Numbered from the stretch's first letter, positions 1 to 9,020 are shown. The stretch is DNA of 59,161 nt from an uncultured Tenacibaculum sp. (GCA_947498055.1 CANMJA010000029.1:1-59161); one strand, 5' to 3'. Program-made: numbers and translations. Notes: generated by a model from the letters alone, not told the origin.

Positions 1-2
1 AT

Positions 3-110
3 AGGCTGTCCGAAAAAAATAGTACTTTTACTCATATCGATTATTTGGTGAGAGATTTAATCGATATATACGAAAAATCAAATATTGAGGCTTTTTTTAT
101 CGGACACTAA
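3..110 (+). mobile_element. Mobile-element remnant: transposase 3' end or MITE
   Basis: An open frame enters from the left edge and runs 35 codons to a TAA at 108-110, ending in the residues SNIEAFFIGH. The same stretch is bounded by an imperfect inverted repeat: TGTCCGAAAAAAA at 7-19 and, reading the other strand from about 106, TGTCCGATAAAAAA. Either this is the C-terminus of a transposase gene whose right terminal repeat overlaps its stop, or a roughly 105-bp MITE. The window edge prevents a decision. No further gene is visible up to 262. Confidence 0.35.
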
Positions 111-262
111 TGATTTGATATATCAATTTCTAAAATTATAACTTTCAAAATCATTAAAATATGTTATAAAATTCTTTGCTAAAAAATAGATCGTTTTGAC
201 GAGTTAGGTACATCATTTAGATGTCGATTTCCTTATCGAATTCAAATAGATTTATTAAATTA

Positions 263-1174
263 TTATTTAGTATTTAAAAGACTATGCACTCCATTTTCTA
301 AGGTATACAATGCTGTAATTTCTTCTTTTGTTAAATTTCTATTGAAAATTGATAAATCATCCATTAGACCAATATAACCTAAACCTAAATAAATATTAGA
401 TTTCGAGAGCTCCCAAGTAAAAGGAGTTTTAATTTGTTCTCTAGTCCCCATTTTATTACCATTCATATACAAAGTAGCTTTTCCATTAGTACTATTTAGT
501 CCAGAGAAATTAATTAAAATATGTGTCCATTTATTGGTGCCAAATGGCGGATTTTTAACTCCTGTAAGGCGTTTGTTAAAAATAGGATTTTCATTATCAG
601 GGCCTTCAGGGTTTGGGTTCCATACTTCTCTATCACCAATAACACCTAATCTAAAATCTCGAGGGTTTTCTTTAGTGAAATCTACCCAAATAGCAGCATC
701 ATTATAACTCACATCAGTAATTTGAATAGGATCGCAATAACCAGGTTTTAAATCGGTAGCAGGATCTAAACTTAACCAAAAAGAAATAGCGCCACTCCAG
801 TTTTCTGTATTATAAGCGATGTTTTTTTCACTAGGATAGTAAATATTTCCAGAACTACGTTCTGTAAACACTAAACCAGCACCATATTTACCTTTTCCTT
901 CTTGTACAGTAATATCTGGTTTATGCAATCCAACTTTAGCCGAATCAATAAGTTTTCTATTAGGTACAGTATACATTTGTGCATCTCCTAAAGCAAAATC
1001 AGCAGTTACTCCTTTATCAAAAGAACTATAAAAAGTAAGCGCTGTTTTTAAACTATTTTTTGTAGTATCTATAACAGGTGTTTTTTCCTCTTTTTTTACG
1101 TCTTTACAAGAAAAAACGATAAAGGTAAAAATTAAAGAAATGTATAATGAAAGTTGTTTTTTTGATAAATACAT
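263..1174 (-). CDS. LamG-domain lipoprotein
   Basis: 303-residue secreted lipoprotein. The N-terminus is a short charged stretch, a hydrophobic core and the lipobox VFSC with the acylated cysteine at residue 23. I start at the ATG at 1174 rather than the upstream GTG because it places the lipobox normally. The body resembles a concanavalin A-like/LamG jelly roll: it has the typical segments NWSGAISFWL, KWTHILINFSG, ATLYMNGNKMG, and the closing GLMDDLSIFNRNLTKEEI, which is the usual LamG end. Such domains bind or present carbohydrate; no catalytic residues can be named. It lies downstream of the M23-LysM gene on the same strand, with a 55-nt gap, so it may be the last gene of a cell-wall cluster. 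Substrate unknown. Confidence 0.8.
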   Translation of the reverse strand: MYLSKKQLSLYISLIFTFIVFSCKDVKKEEKTPVIDTTKNSLKTALTFYSSFDKGVTADFALGDAQMYTVPNRKLIDSAKVGLHKPDITVQEGKGKYGAGLVFTERSSGNIYYPSEKNIAYNTENWSGAISFWLSLDPATDLKPGYCDPIQITDVSYNDAAIWVDFTKENPRDFRLGVIGDREVWNPNPEGPDNENPIFNKRLTGVKNPPFGTNKWTHILINFSGLNSTNGKATLYMNGNKMGTREQIKTPFTWELSKSNIYLGLGYIGLMDDLSIFNRNLTKEEITALYTLENGVHSLLNTK

Positions 1175-1229
1175 GGTTATTTGTTTTATAAGCACAGAAA
1201 ATTAAGTAAATCAAAGATACTTATTTATG

Positions 1230-2132
1230 TTATTGAACTAAAACTAATTTTTGACCAACTTTAAGGATGCTCGTTTTACGAATGGCATTTGTTTTACATA
1301 TTGAAGTTATAGATACATGATGTTTAATTGAAATTTTAGAGAGCGTATCTCCTTTTCTTACAACATATACTTCTTTACGTTTTCTATTACTTTGTATAGC
1401 TTCTTCATAAGTAGTACAAATAGAAATAGCGCTTTGTCGTTTCGAATTGTGGAGGTATGGAGTTACCCAGTTTTTAGTTACCCATATATTTTTAGAACGT
1501 ATTTTGTTTTTTTCTCCAAAATCAAATAGGTACTCTGGATGTATATATATTCCTTTAAAACTTACCTCAAGGTGTAAATGACTTCCTCTAGCATTTCCAG
1601 TTTCACCACCTTTACCAATAACTTGCCCTTTTTTAACGATATCATTTACCTTTACCGATTGTTTAGATAAATGCGCATATAAAGTTTCTAATCCATTATA
1701 ATGACGAATTATAACCACTTTTCCATGTCCTTTAGTTGAATTTACATAGCGCACTTTTCCGTCAAACATCGCCATAATATTATCACCAGTAATAATGTCT
1801 ATATCAATTCCTTTATGTGCTCTTCTATTGCGCCAGCCATAACGAGATGTTATTACTTTTTTGCGCTTAATGGGAGAATTGTAAATGCTATCGGTGAAAA
1901 TTATATTAAAAGGAACTGTTTGTGTTTCTTTTCTATAAGGATTATAAGTAGATGTATTCCAGTTTTTTGTTAGCCACAGGTTTGATAAACTGTCTTTTTT
2001 TATGTCTTTTAAAGAATCTTGTAAAATTACTTGATTTATAATTTTTTTATCAATTTCAAAATAAGTGTCAATCTGTCCATAGTTATTAATAGATAAACAA
2101 AGTAAAAAAAAGAATATGCGTAATGATTTCAT
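1230..2132 (-). CDS. M23 metallopeptidase with C-terminal LysM
   Basis: 300-residue secreted peptidoglycan endopeptidase. A signal peptide spans about residues 1-20. The lysostaphin-like M23 domain (about 90-205) has all zinc and catalytic positions: H106 and D110 in HKGID, H154 in YAH, and H185 and H187 in SHLHLEV. The C-terminus (about 255-299) is one LysM module beginning YVVRKGDTLSKIS, which binds glycan. A short repeated segment containing TKNW flanks the M23 domain at about 55-60 and 219-223. The family cleaves peptide crosslinks of murein in the periplasm. It sits between the LamG lipoprotein and the polysaccharide deacetylase on the same strand, consistent with envelope remodelling. 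Confidence 0.92.
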   Translation of the reverse strand: MKSLRIFFFLLCLSINNYGQIDTYFEIDKKIINQVILQDSLKDIKKDSLSNLWLTKNWNTSTYNPYRKETQTVPFNIIFTDSIYNSPIKRKKVITSRYGWRNRRAHKGIDIDIITGDNIMAMFDGKVRYVNSTKGHGKVVIIRHYNGLETLYAHLSKQSVKVNDIVKKGQVIGKGGETGNARGSHLHLEVSFKGIYIHPEYLFDFGEKNKIRSKNIWVTKNWVTPYLHNSKRQSAISICTTYEEAIQSNRKRKEVYVVRKGDTLSKISIKHHVSITSICKTNAIRKTSILKVGQKLVLVQ

Positions 2133-2177
2133 AGTGATAGTGTTAAAAAGTATAGCTTGTTTTTATATTTTAGGTTC

Positions 2178-3077
2178 TTATAAACCTAATACATCCATTT
2201 TTTGTTTTTCATATTTGCCGTCTTCTGCAGGGTAGCGTAAAATGCTTTTGTATTTTTTTAAATCTTTTGCTTGTGCATATATGAAACTCTCGCCTGCATA
2301 GGTTGGTGTTTTTTTATAAATAGAATCTTCATATGCTTTAGACACAGGTATTATTTCCCATCCTCTTTCTTTAAACATTTTAATAAGATCGTCTATAAAA
2401 AGAGCCGCCGCCAAATTATGATGTAATAAAAGAGTGTGATTAATGTGCTTATCATTTATTTCTAAGGATAGTTTTTCGTAGAATTGAGCTCGTTCCCAAA
2501 TATGATTCAAATAGAATTTCCTAAAATCAGTTATATCAGAATTAGGTTTTTTTCTCAAACGTTTGACTAATCGACTGTCAATATACCAATCTGATGCATC
2601 TATAGTTACATGACCATTTCTATAATTTTGTTGTTTTAAAAAAGTTCGTACTGAATCAATCTTTTCCCGAGTATTCCCTTCCTTTAAATAAGGAAATCTA
2701 AAAAACTTAGAATAGTTAGAATACTTATTTAATATGCTCTCATTTTTAATAAAGTCATTTTTAAATTGTTTAAAGGAATGGTTTTTATTGTTATAATTTG
2801 AATGATTAAATGTATGATTTGCAATTTTATGACCATTATTATTCCAGCTTTCTAATAGTTTTTTTCCTTTTAAACCAGTTTTATCTTTTCCAGTAACAAA
2901 AAACATAGCTTCAATATTGGCATCTTTAAGTTTTTTTAAAAGCATTGAATTCCATTCATCAAAAGTATAATTTGGTCTATTCCCTGTAGACCCATCATCA
3001 AATGTAAAACTTACTTTAGACTGACTGGAAATTTGTATTGTTAAAAAAATAATAATTATAGTTATGATCTGTTTCAT
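2178..3077 (-). CDS. Polysaccharide deacetylase (NodB/CE4)
   Basis: 299-residue secreted carbohydrate esterase family 4 protein. The start is taken at the ATG at 3077, giving a signal peptide (MKQIITIIIIFLTIQISSQ); the upstream in-frame start adds residues in front of it. The NodB motifs are visible: FTFDDG with the catalytic base and metal Asp at 27-28, and HTFNH at 88-92 for the two metal histidines. The family removes acetyl groups from chitin-type or peptidoglycan GlcNAc/MurNAc. About 190 nt separate it from the M56-M23-amidase gene upstream on the same strand. Peptidoglycan is a reasonable substrate given the neighbours, but this is inference. Confidence 0.88.
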   Translation of the reverse strand: MKQIITIIIIFLTIQISSQSKVSFTFDDGSTGNRPNYTFDEWNSMLLKKLKDANIEAMFFVTGKDKTGLKGKKLLESWNNNGHKIANHTFNHSNYNNKNHSFKQFKNDFIKNESILNKYSNYSKFFRFPYLKEGNTREKIDSVRTFLKQQNYRNGHVTIDASDWYIDSRLVKRLRKKPNSDITDFRKFYLNHIWERAQFYEKLSLEINDKHINHTLLLHHNLAAALFIDDLIKMFKERGWEIIPVSKAYEDSIYKKTPTYAGESFIYAQAKDLKKYKSILRYPAEDGKYEKQKMDVLGL

Positions 3078-3267
3078 TTGTAAGCTTCTTAAATAATTAT
3101 AGTTTATCATATTGTTCTCCGTTACATATTTGTTTGTATGGTATCAATTATTAAAAATGTTTTTAGGGTTATTATTAAAGAGGTTTAAATCATTAATAGA
3201 TGTAGTTATCCTGTTCTACTTAAAAAGAGAACTATTATTTGTCCAAAAAATATTTAATAAAAGAGTA

Positions 3268-5145
3268 TTATTTTATTGCTTTAAGTACCAAGGAAGCCAA
3301 TTCAAGTTGTCCGTTTTCAGAAGTTAAAAATTCTCTATCTTTTTTATTTGATAAATATCCCATTTCAATTAAAGTAATAGGGTATTCTATATTTTTTAGA
3401 AGATATAGATCTGCTTTTTTAATTTTTACAGTGCGATCTTTAAAGCTATTAAAAAGATTAGCAGCCAGTTTTTCAGATTTTTCTTTCTGTTTATTTTTAT
3501 CACTAACAAATATCTCCATTCCATTTTTATTTTTGTCTTTGTCAGAATTCAGATGTAAAGAAATTACAAAATCAGGCTTCAATTTATTAATTTTTTTAGC
3601 GCGCTTATTTAGAGAGATAAATTGGTCTGAATCTCTAGTTAAAATGATCTCTATATTTTCATTTTTATTTAAAGCCTTTATTTTTTTCGCAATATTTAAA
3701 GCTATTTTTTTTTCGTTTAATCCTCCTAAACTAACGCCTCCATCTTTTCCGCCATGACTAACATCAATAACAACTTTCTTAGTATTATTGCCTAAAAAAG
3801 CAATAGGGTTTAAGTGTTTTCCATGTTGTTTTACTTCGTAGTGTAAATGAGGGCCTGTTGAAAAGCCGGTATTACCAACATACCCAATAATAGCACCTTT
3901 TTTAACTTCTTCCTTTACATTAATATTAAATGCATTTAAATGTGCGTACCAAGTCTCATATCCATCTGCATGGGTTATTATAATTAAATTTCCCCATTTA
4001 CCTTTCATAGAAGCTTCCTTAATTATTCCATCAGCAGTTGCAAAAATGGGAGTTCCGATTTTAGCTTTAATATCAATACCTCTATGTGCTACATCTCTTT
4101 TGGTTTTTGGACGTCTTGCTTTTTCTCCAAAATAGGATGAAATATCGTTTTTTGTAGCATTTTTTACAGGGAATAGGGAAGGAGGAGTACTTATAAAATT
4201 TGAGATTCCTAATATATCTAAATATTCATTATTCTCAATAATTGGAGATGTAAATGCTGAAATTAAAAATGCACAAACTGGTAATAATAAAATGTATTTA
4301 AGTTTCGCTATGCCATTAGAGGTAGGTTTAGTCATCATTATTACTCTTTTTTTTAAAATAGGTTGATTGAAGTAATTATATAGATTATTAGGTTTTTCAA
4401 GCTCTAAACTTTTTAATAATAAACCTATATATTCAGAGGTTTTAATACCTTTTTGAAGTGCACCTTCGTCTGCTTGAAATTCATGTATAGATTTTAATGA
4501 TTTTCGATAAAAATATACCAGAGGGTTAAACCAAAAAAAACAGATATATATTTCAGTAAATAATACATCCCAAGAATGTTTTAATTGAATATGGATTTTT
4601 TCATGCTCTATAATTTGTTCATCATATTCTTTAATTTGATGTTTAGGAATGAAAATACAATTGAAGTAAGAGAATATTTCTGGTACATCTACTTTAACAA
4701 ACTGATACCCTTTCTTTTGTTCTACTATAGCATTGTTTTTTAGTAAAAATAACTTCCTTGTTGTAATTAAAATACGTGTTAAATATATAGAAAGCATTAA
4801 AAAATAGACAGTGATTAATACTATTGTATAGTTAAAGGAATTTACTACAGTAGGTGTTTCAAGAACTTCTAAAGATTGGTTAGAGACAGTATCAGAATTT
4901 ACTGACTCAAAAATTACAGTATCAAAGTGTACAGATTCCAATAAAGGAATTTCTTTAATTTCTATAGATAATGAAGGAAATATAGTATTTGAAAATGGTA
5001 CTATAACAGAAATTGGTAATAATAGTAATAATACAATTCTATTTATTTTATGAAAAGTTAAGTTACTTAAAACAAGAGTATACAAAATATACAATATTGA
5101 AAATACGAAAGTAACTTGCAGTATATAAAGGAGTGTATTATTCAT
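3268..5145 (-). CDS. BlaR1-type M56 peptidase fused to M23 and Amidase_3
   Basis: 625-residue three-part protein. Residues 1-300 form a BlaR1/MecR1-like integral membrane M56 metallopeptidase with hydrophobic segments near 1-25, 36-56, 106-128 and 284-302, zinc motif HEKIH at 181-185, and HEFQADE at 221-227. Residues about 325-450 form an M23 endopeptidase with H354, D358, H402, H433 and H435. Residues about 456-625 form an N-acetylmuramoyl-L-alanine amidase (Amidase_3) with H464, E478, H531 and catalytic E594. All three active sites look intact. By analogy with BlaR1, the part after the last membrane segment is periplasmic, which suits murein hydrolases. The start overlaps the BlaI gene by 8 nt, so the two are translationally coupled. 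M56-M23 fusions are known in Bacteroidota; the added amidase makes this one unusual. Confidence 0.9.
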   Translation of the reverse strand: MNNTLLYILQVTFVFSILYILYTLVLSNLTFHKINRIVLLLLLPISVIVPFSNTIFPSLSIEIKEIPLLESVHFDTVIFESVNSDTVSNQSLEVLETPTVVNSFNYTIVLITVYFLMLSIYLTRILITTRKLFLLKNNAIVEQKKGYQFVKVDVPEIFSYFNCIFIPKHQIKEYDEQIIEHEKIHIQLKHSWDVLFTEIYICFFWFNPLVYFYRKSLKSIHEFQADEGALQKGIKTSEYIGLLLKSLELEKPNNLYNYFNQPILKKRVIMMTKPTSNGIAKLKYILLLPVCAFLISAFTSPIIENNEYLDILGISNFISTPPSLFPVKNATKNDISSYFGEKARRPKTKRDVAHRGIDIKAKIGTPIFATADGIIKEASMKGKWGNLIIITHADGYETWYAHLNAFNINVKEEVKKGAIIGYVGNTGFSTGPHLHYEVKQHGKHLNPIAFLGNNTKKVVIDVSHGGKDGGVSLGGLNEKKIALNIAKKIKALNKNENIEIILTRDSDQFISLNKRAKKINKLKPDFVISLHLNSDKDKNKNGMEIFVSDKNKQKEKSEKLAANLFNSFKDRTVKIKKADLYLLKNIEYPITLIEMGYLSNKKDREFLTSENGQLELASLVLKAIK

Positions 5146-5521
5146 TTTTAGCTTTTAATTTTTCAATTTTATTTTCAAGCATTAATTTCATTTTTTCTAA
5201 TTCAGTTATGCCTAAATCTTCATTATTAGTAAAGAAAGAAGCAAATTTGCTAGGAGAACCGTTAAAAAAATTCCCAATAACCTCTTTCATATGTTTTTTA
5301 AAATATGTTTCCTTAGAAACATTCGCGTAATACTGGCGAATTTTACCATAAGTATCAAATTTTAAAAACTCCTTTTTTACTAAAACCCTTACTACAGTAG
5401 ATATAGTTGTATATGCAGGCTTGGGTTCAGGAAATTGTTCTACAATATCTTTAAGGAATGCTTTTTCCAATTTCCATATGTATTTCATTACCTGTTCTTC
5501 TGCTTTTGTTAATTCATTCAT
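5138..5521 (-). CDS. BlaI/MecI/CopY-family transcriptional repressor
   Basis: 127-residue winged-helix repressor. The N-terminus LTKAEEQVMKYIWKLEKAFL followed by YTTISTVVRVLVKKEFL is the typical BlaI winged helix, and the C-terminal helix carries the dimerisation region with SPSKFASFF, where family members are cleaved by the cognate M56 protease. It is the first gene of the pair with the M56-M23-amidase gene (8-nt overlap). Two palindromes directly upstream (5549-5570 and 5573-5586) are likely its operators, so autoregulation is expected. The signal would be cell-wall damage or a beta-lactam-like compound; no beta-lactamase gene is adjacent. Confidence 0.92.
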   Translation of the reverse strand: MNELTKAEEQVMKYIWKLEKAFLKDIVEQFPEPKPAYTTISTVVRVLVKKEFLKFDTYGKIRQYYANVSKETYFKKHMKEVIGNFFNGSPSKFASFFTNNEDLGITELEKMKLMLENKIEKLKAKNE

Positions 5522-5548
5522 GCTACAAATATAGAGTTATTTTTTAGT

Positions 5549-5570
5549 TATGACTATAAAAATAGTCATA
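5549..5570. promoter_or_regulatory. BlaI-type operator 1
   Basis: Perfect inverted repeat with 9-bp arms TATGACTAT / ATAGTCATA and a 4-nt centre AAAA, 28 nt upstream of the BlaI start codon. BlaI/MecI repressors bind dyads of this size, so I infer this is the operator. Confidence 0.7.
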
Positions 5571-5572
5571 AA

Positions 5573-5586
5573 ACTATATTTATAGT
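5573..5586. promoter_or_regulatory. BlaI-type operator 2
   Basis: Second dyad next to operator 1: 6-bp arms ACTATA / TATAGT around TT, followed by CATAA so that the right half reads TATAGTCATA like operator 1. Tandem operators are usual for BlaI/MecI systems. Confidence 0.55.
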
Positions 5587-5791
5587 CATAATGTTTTTAA
5601 GTTTACATAATTATTATTCCTTTTAAATTATACTTAAAATATTTAGATAGGCTTTTAAACTTGTAGAGTAGTCAACGATTTATTATTTTAAATCATAGAT
5701 AGAACCTTTTAAAATAACATAAATTTTCCCTAGAGAAAACAATGTAAAATTAATATTTTAAAATAGATGAAGTTCCCTATAAAAGTGTCAT

Positions 5792-5799
5792 TATCTTTG
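5792..5799 (+). promoter_or_regulatory. -7 box of the helicase promoter
   Basis: TATCTTTG matches the Bacteroidota -7 consensus TAnnTTTG exactly and lies 14 nt before the ATG of the DEAD-box helicase, so the leader would be very short. No clear -33 TTG was found. Confidence 0.6.
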
Positions 5800-5813
5800 C
5801 AAAAAATATTTTT

Positions 5814-7148
5814 ATGTCCAAACAGTTTTCAGAGTTAGGAATTAATAAACAAATTCAACAAAGTTTAAGTGATTTACATTTTACAACTCCTACTATTATT
5901 CAAGAAAAAATAATACCTATTCTACTAAATAGAAAGGTAGATGTTGTAGCTCTGGCAAAAACAGGAACTGGTAAAACAGCCGCTTTTGGAGTACCTTTAT
6001 TACAGTTAGTAAATACAGAATTAACAAACATACAAGCTGTTATTTTAGCTCCAACAAGAGAACTAGGACAACAGATTTTTACGAATTTACAGTCTTTTTC
6101 CACACATAGTACCAATATTTCAATAGCATCTATTTGTGGAGGAACTCCTATAAAACCACAAATAGAACGTTTAAAAGAAGACACACATATAATTGTTGCT
6201 ACTCCTGGTCGTTTAGTCGATTTAATAAAACGAGAAGCTATTAATATTAAAAACTGTAGTTATCTTGTTTTAGATGAAGCAGATGAAATGGTAAGTGTTT
6301 TAAAAGAAGATTTAGGAAACATAACCAAAGAACTACCAAAAAATAGAAGAACCTTATTATTTACAGCAACTTTACCTGGTACGATAAAACAATTAATTCA
6401 AAATAATTTATCTAAAAATGTCTTGCAAATTGAAGCAGACATGCAAACTGTGGGTAATCAGGCTATAGAGCATAATTATATAGTTGTAGAACCTATAGAA
6501 AAATTAGAAGTATTACTTCATTTTTTAAATTCTAGGGAAGGAGAACGCGGTATTATTTTTTGTAAAACAAAAGCAGCAGTTAATAAATTAGCAAAAAACT
6601 TAGCGATTAATAAATTCTCTTCAGGTGCTATTCATGGTAGTTTAACCCAAGGAATTAGAGATCGAATTATGGGGCAGTTTAGAGAAGGGCATATCGATAT
6701 TTTAGTAGCTACAGATTTAGCAGCTCGTGGTATTGATGTGAAAGATATTTCTTATGTAGTTAACTATCATTTACCAGATACATATGATGCTTATGTGCAT
6801 AGAACAGGACGAACAGCTAGGGCAGGAGCAACAGGTTTTTCATTAACCATTTTACAAGAAGAAGAGAAAGAGGATATTAAAGATTTTGAAGAGGAATTAG
6901 GTATTGTGTTTAAAGTGTTTAAAAAGGCAGACGCACAGAGTATAGAAGAAAATAATGGATTATTATGGGCTCGTAAAATTTTTAAAACAAAACCAAATCG
7001 TGACGTTTCAGAAGATTTTAAAGCAAAAATAAAGACCATTTTTCGTCATTTAACAAAAGAAGAGTTAGTAGATAAAATTTTAGCTGATTATTTAATACAA
7101 ACAAAAACGAAATCTGATAAATTAAAGATATCTAATAAAAAAAAGTAA
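5814..7148 (+). CDS. DEAD-box RNA helicase
   Basis: 444-residue ATP-dependent RNA helicase. Motifs in order: Q motif region TPTIIQ (25-30), motif I AKTGTGKT (48-55), PTREL (80-84), TPGR (130-133), DEAD (154-157), TAT as motif III (184-186), ATDLAARGID as motif V and HRTGRTARAG as motif VI. After the two RecA folds there is a C-terminal tail of about 90 residues with a lysine-rich end, probably an RNA-binding extension. Expected role: RNA remodelling in ribosome assembly, decay or cold adaptation. The SDR gene follows after 9 nt, so the two are probably cotranscribed. Confidence 0.95.
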   Translation: MSKQFSELGINKQIQQSLSDLHFTTPTIIQEKIIPILLNRKVDVVALAKTGTGKTAAFGVPLLQLVNTELTNIQAVILAPTRELGQQIFTNLQSFSTHSTNISIASICGGTPIKPQIERLKEDTHIIVATPGRLVDLIKREAINIKNCSYLVLDEADEMVSVLKEDLGNITKELPKNRRTLLFTATLPGTIKQLIQNNLSKNVLQIEADMQTVGNQAIEHNYIVVEPIEKLEVLLHFLNSREGERGIIFCKTKAAVNKLAKNLAINKFSSGAIHGSLTQGIRDRIMGQFREGHIDILVATDLAARGIDVKDISYVVNYHLPDTYDAYVHRTGRTARAGATGFSLTILQEEEKEDIKDFEEELGIVFKVFKKADAQSIEENNGLLWARKIFKTKPNRDVSEDFKAKIKTIFRHLTKEELVDKILADYLIQTKTKSDKLKISNKKK

Positions 7149-7157
7149 GCTTATTTT

Positions 7158-8693
7158 ATGAAGGAAGATAATTTAAATGAAGAAGTAGATATATGTATTG
7201 CTACATTACAAAAACTATTAGACGATACCAATCAAATTTTTGAGTTACCAGAAGCACAAAGAGTTGCTTTGTTTAAAGTAGCAGGCGCATTAACAAGACC
7301 TAATCGTGATGAATTTCAACGAAGGAGAAAAGATGCGAAAAAGGCAGCAAAGCGTAAAAAAATAGAACGAGAAAAACACGCTAGAAAAGAAACAGGAATA
7401 CGAAAGGCTAGAGAAGCGGCTATTTTTGAAGCTCCTAAATTATTAGCTGCTGCTGCTATTCCTGATACAGAATTAGAGTTAGAATCACCAAGAAATTGTT
7501 ATGTGTGTAAAACGGAATTTACCAAGCTGCATCATTTCTATGATACTATGTGTAAAGAATGTGGGGATTTAAATTATGCAAAACGTTTTCAAACTGCAGA
7601 TTTAACCGGACAAGTAGCGGTTATTACTGGATCTCGATTAAAAATAGGGTATCATATTACTTTAATGTTGTTACGCTCTGGAGCAACAGTTATTGCTACT
7701 ACACGTTTTCCTGCTGATTCTGCAATTAGATATGCGAAAGAAGAGGATTACAAACAATGGAAAGATCGTTTACATATTCATGGTTTAGATTTAAGACATA
7801 TACCGAGTGTAGAGATTTTTTGTAATTACATAGAGCAAAAATACGATCGATTAGATATTTTAATAAATAATGCTGCACAAACAGTAAGGCGTCCTTCTGG
7901 TTTCTATTTCCATTTAATGGAAAATGAAAAATTACCAATAGAAAAATTACCAAAACAAGCACAGCCGTTGTTAAAAAATCATGTAGCTTGTTTGCAAGAA
8001 TTAAAAGATTTAAGTGTTAGTACTTCTAAAACAAGCAAAAATAATGTGCTACCAGTTACTTGGCACGGACCTGAACCTGGTATTGGCTTACGAAATTCTG
8101 CAGAGTTATCGCAAATACCATACAGTTTTGATAATTCATTGCAAACAGCAGAAGTATTTCCTGAAGGAAAATTAGATGCCGATTTACAGCAGGTAGATTT
8201 AAGAAAAACAAATAGCTGGCGTTTAAAATTAGGCGAAATTGAAACTACCGAAATGGTAGAAGTACAATTAGTAAATTCTGTTGCTCCCTTTGTGTTGTGT
8301 AATCGTTTGTCTAATTTAATGATGAAAGAAAACACGGGAAAAAAACACATTATTAATGTTTCTGCTATGGAAGGTAAATTCCATCGTTTTAAGAAAGAAG
8401 ATAGGCATCCGCATACCAATATGGCAAAAGCTGCTTTAAATATGTTAACACATACTTCTGCTGCTACTTTTGCTAAGTCTGGAATTTATATGAACGCGGT
8501 AGATACTGGTTGGGTTACCGATGAAGATCCGGCAGAACTATCCAAAAAGAAAGTAGAAATTCATGATTTTCAACCTCCTTTAGATATTGTAGATGGTGCT
8601 GCAAGAGTTATGGATCCGTTAATTGATGGTATTAATACAGGAAAACATTGGTGTGGTAAATTTTTAAAAGATTATTTTCCTATAGATTGGTAA
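7158..8693 (+). CDS. Long SDR protein with N-terminal zinc ribbon
   Basis: 511 residues, about twice the usual SDR length. Residues 1-105 are helical and very basic around 50-85. C114/C117 and C132/C135 form two CxxC knuckles of a probable zinc ribbon. The Rossmann SDR core begins near 151 (GQVAVITGSRLKIG) and contains ILINNAA for the NNAG motif and INVSAMEG for the catalytic serine. Where YxxxK is expected the sequence is TNMAK, so the usual catalytic tyrosine appears to be replaced by threonine; oxidoreductase activity is therefore uncertain. It follows the helicase by 9 nt and precedes the VF530 gene by 6 nt. Specific function unknown. Confidence 0.8.
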   Translation: MKEDNLNEEVDICIATLQKLLDDTNQIFELPEAQRVALFKVAGALTRPNRDEFQRRRKDAKKAAKRKKIEREKHARKETGIRKAREAAIFEAPKLLAAAAIPDTELELESPRNCYVCKTEFTKLHHFYDTMCKECGDLNYAKRFQTADLTGQVAVITGSRLKIGYHITLMLLRSGATVIATTRFPADSAIRYAKEEDYKQWKDRLHIHGLDLRHIPSVEIFCNYIEQKYDRLDILINNAAQTVRRPSGFYFHLMENEKLPIEKLPKQAQPLLKNHVACLQELKDLSVSTSKTSKNNVLPVTWHGPEPGIGLRNSAELSQIPYSFDNSLQTAEVFPEGKLDADLQQVDLRKTNSWRLKLGEIETTEMVEVQLVNSVAPFVLCNRLSNLMMKENTGKKHIINVSAMEGKFHRFKKEDRHPHTNMAKAALNMLTHTSAATFAKSGIYMNAVDTGWVTDEDPAELSKKKVEIHDFQPPLDIVDGAARVMDPLIDGINTGKHWCGKFLKDYFPIDW

Positions 8694-8699
8694 AAGAAT

Positions 8700-8927
8700 A
8701 TGAGCGAAGAACAACCCAATAATCCGTTACACGGAATAAAGTTAGTCGATATTCTAGATTTTCTTGTTGATTTTTATGGATGGAAAAGACTTGGACAATT
8801 AATTACTATTAATTGTTTTAATTCAAATCCTTCTATAAAATCTAGTTTAAAGTTTTTAAGAAGAACTCCATGGGCAAGAGACAAAGTAGAGAAACTGTAT
8901 TTAGATACTAAATATAATATGAAATAA
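8700..8927 (+). CDS. VF530 family DNA-binding protein (DUF2132)
   Basis: 75 residues. The N-terminal NPLHGIKLVDILDFLVDFYG and the C-terminal SSLKFLRRTPWARDKVE are the hallmarks of the small VF530/DUF2132 family, whose structure resembles DNA-binding folds. Cellular role unknown. Last gene of the helicase-SDR-VF530 unit, ending before a strong terminator. Confidence 0.85.
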   Translation: MSEEQPNNPLHGIKLVDILDFLVDFYGWKRLGQLITINCFNSNPSIKSSLKFLRRTPWARDKVEKLYLDTKYNMK

Positions 8928-9020
8928 AGCTTAAAAACATAATTTGAATGGTAACTGTGCTTCATCTGTTAATAAAGATATATTTGTAAACGTTTTCTGA
9001 GAAGAGAACAATCATTATCA

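Noticed and set aside
3112..3757. Plus-strand frames between the deacetylase and M56 genes
   Set aside because: Mostly antisense to the M56-M23-amidase gene, phenylalanine/leucine/serine-rich as expected of complement frames.
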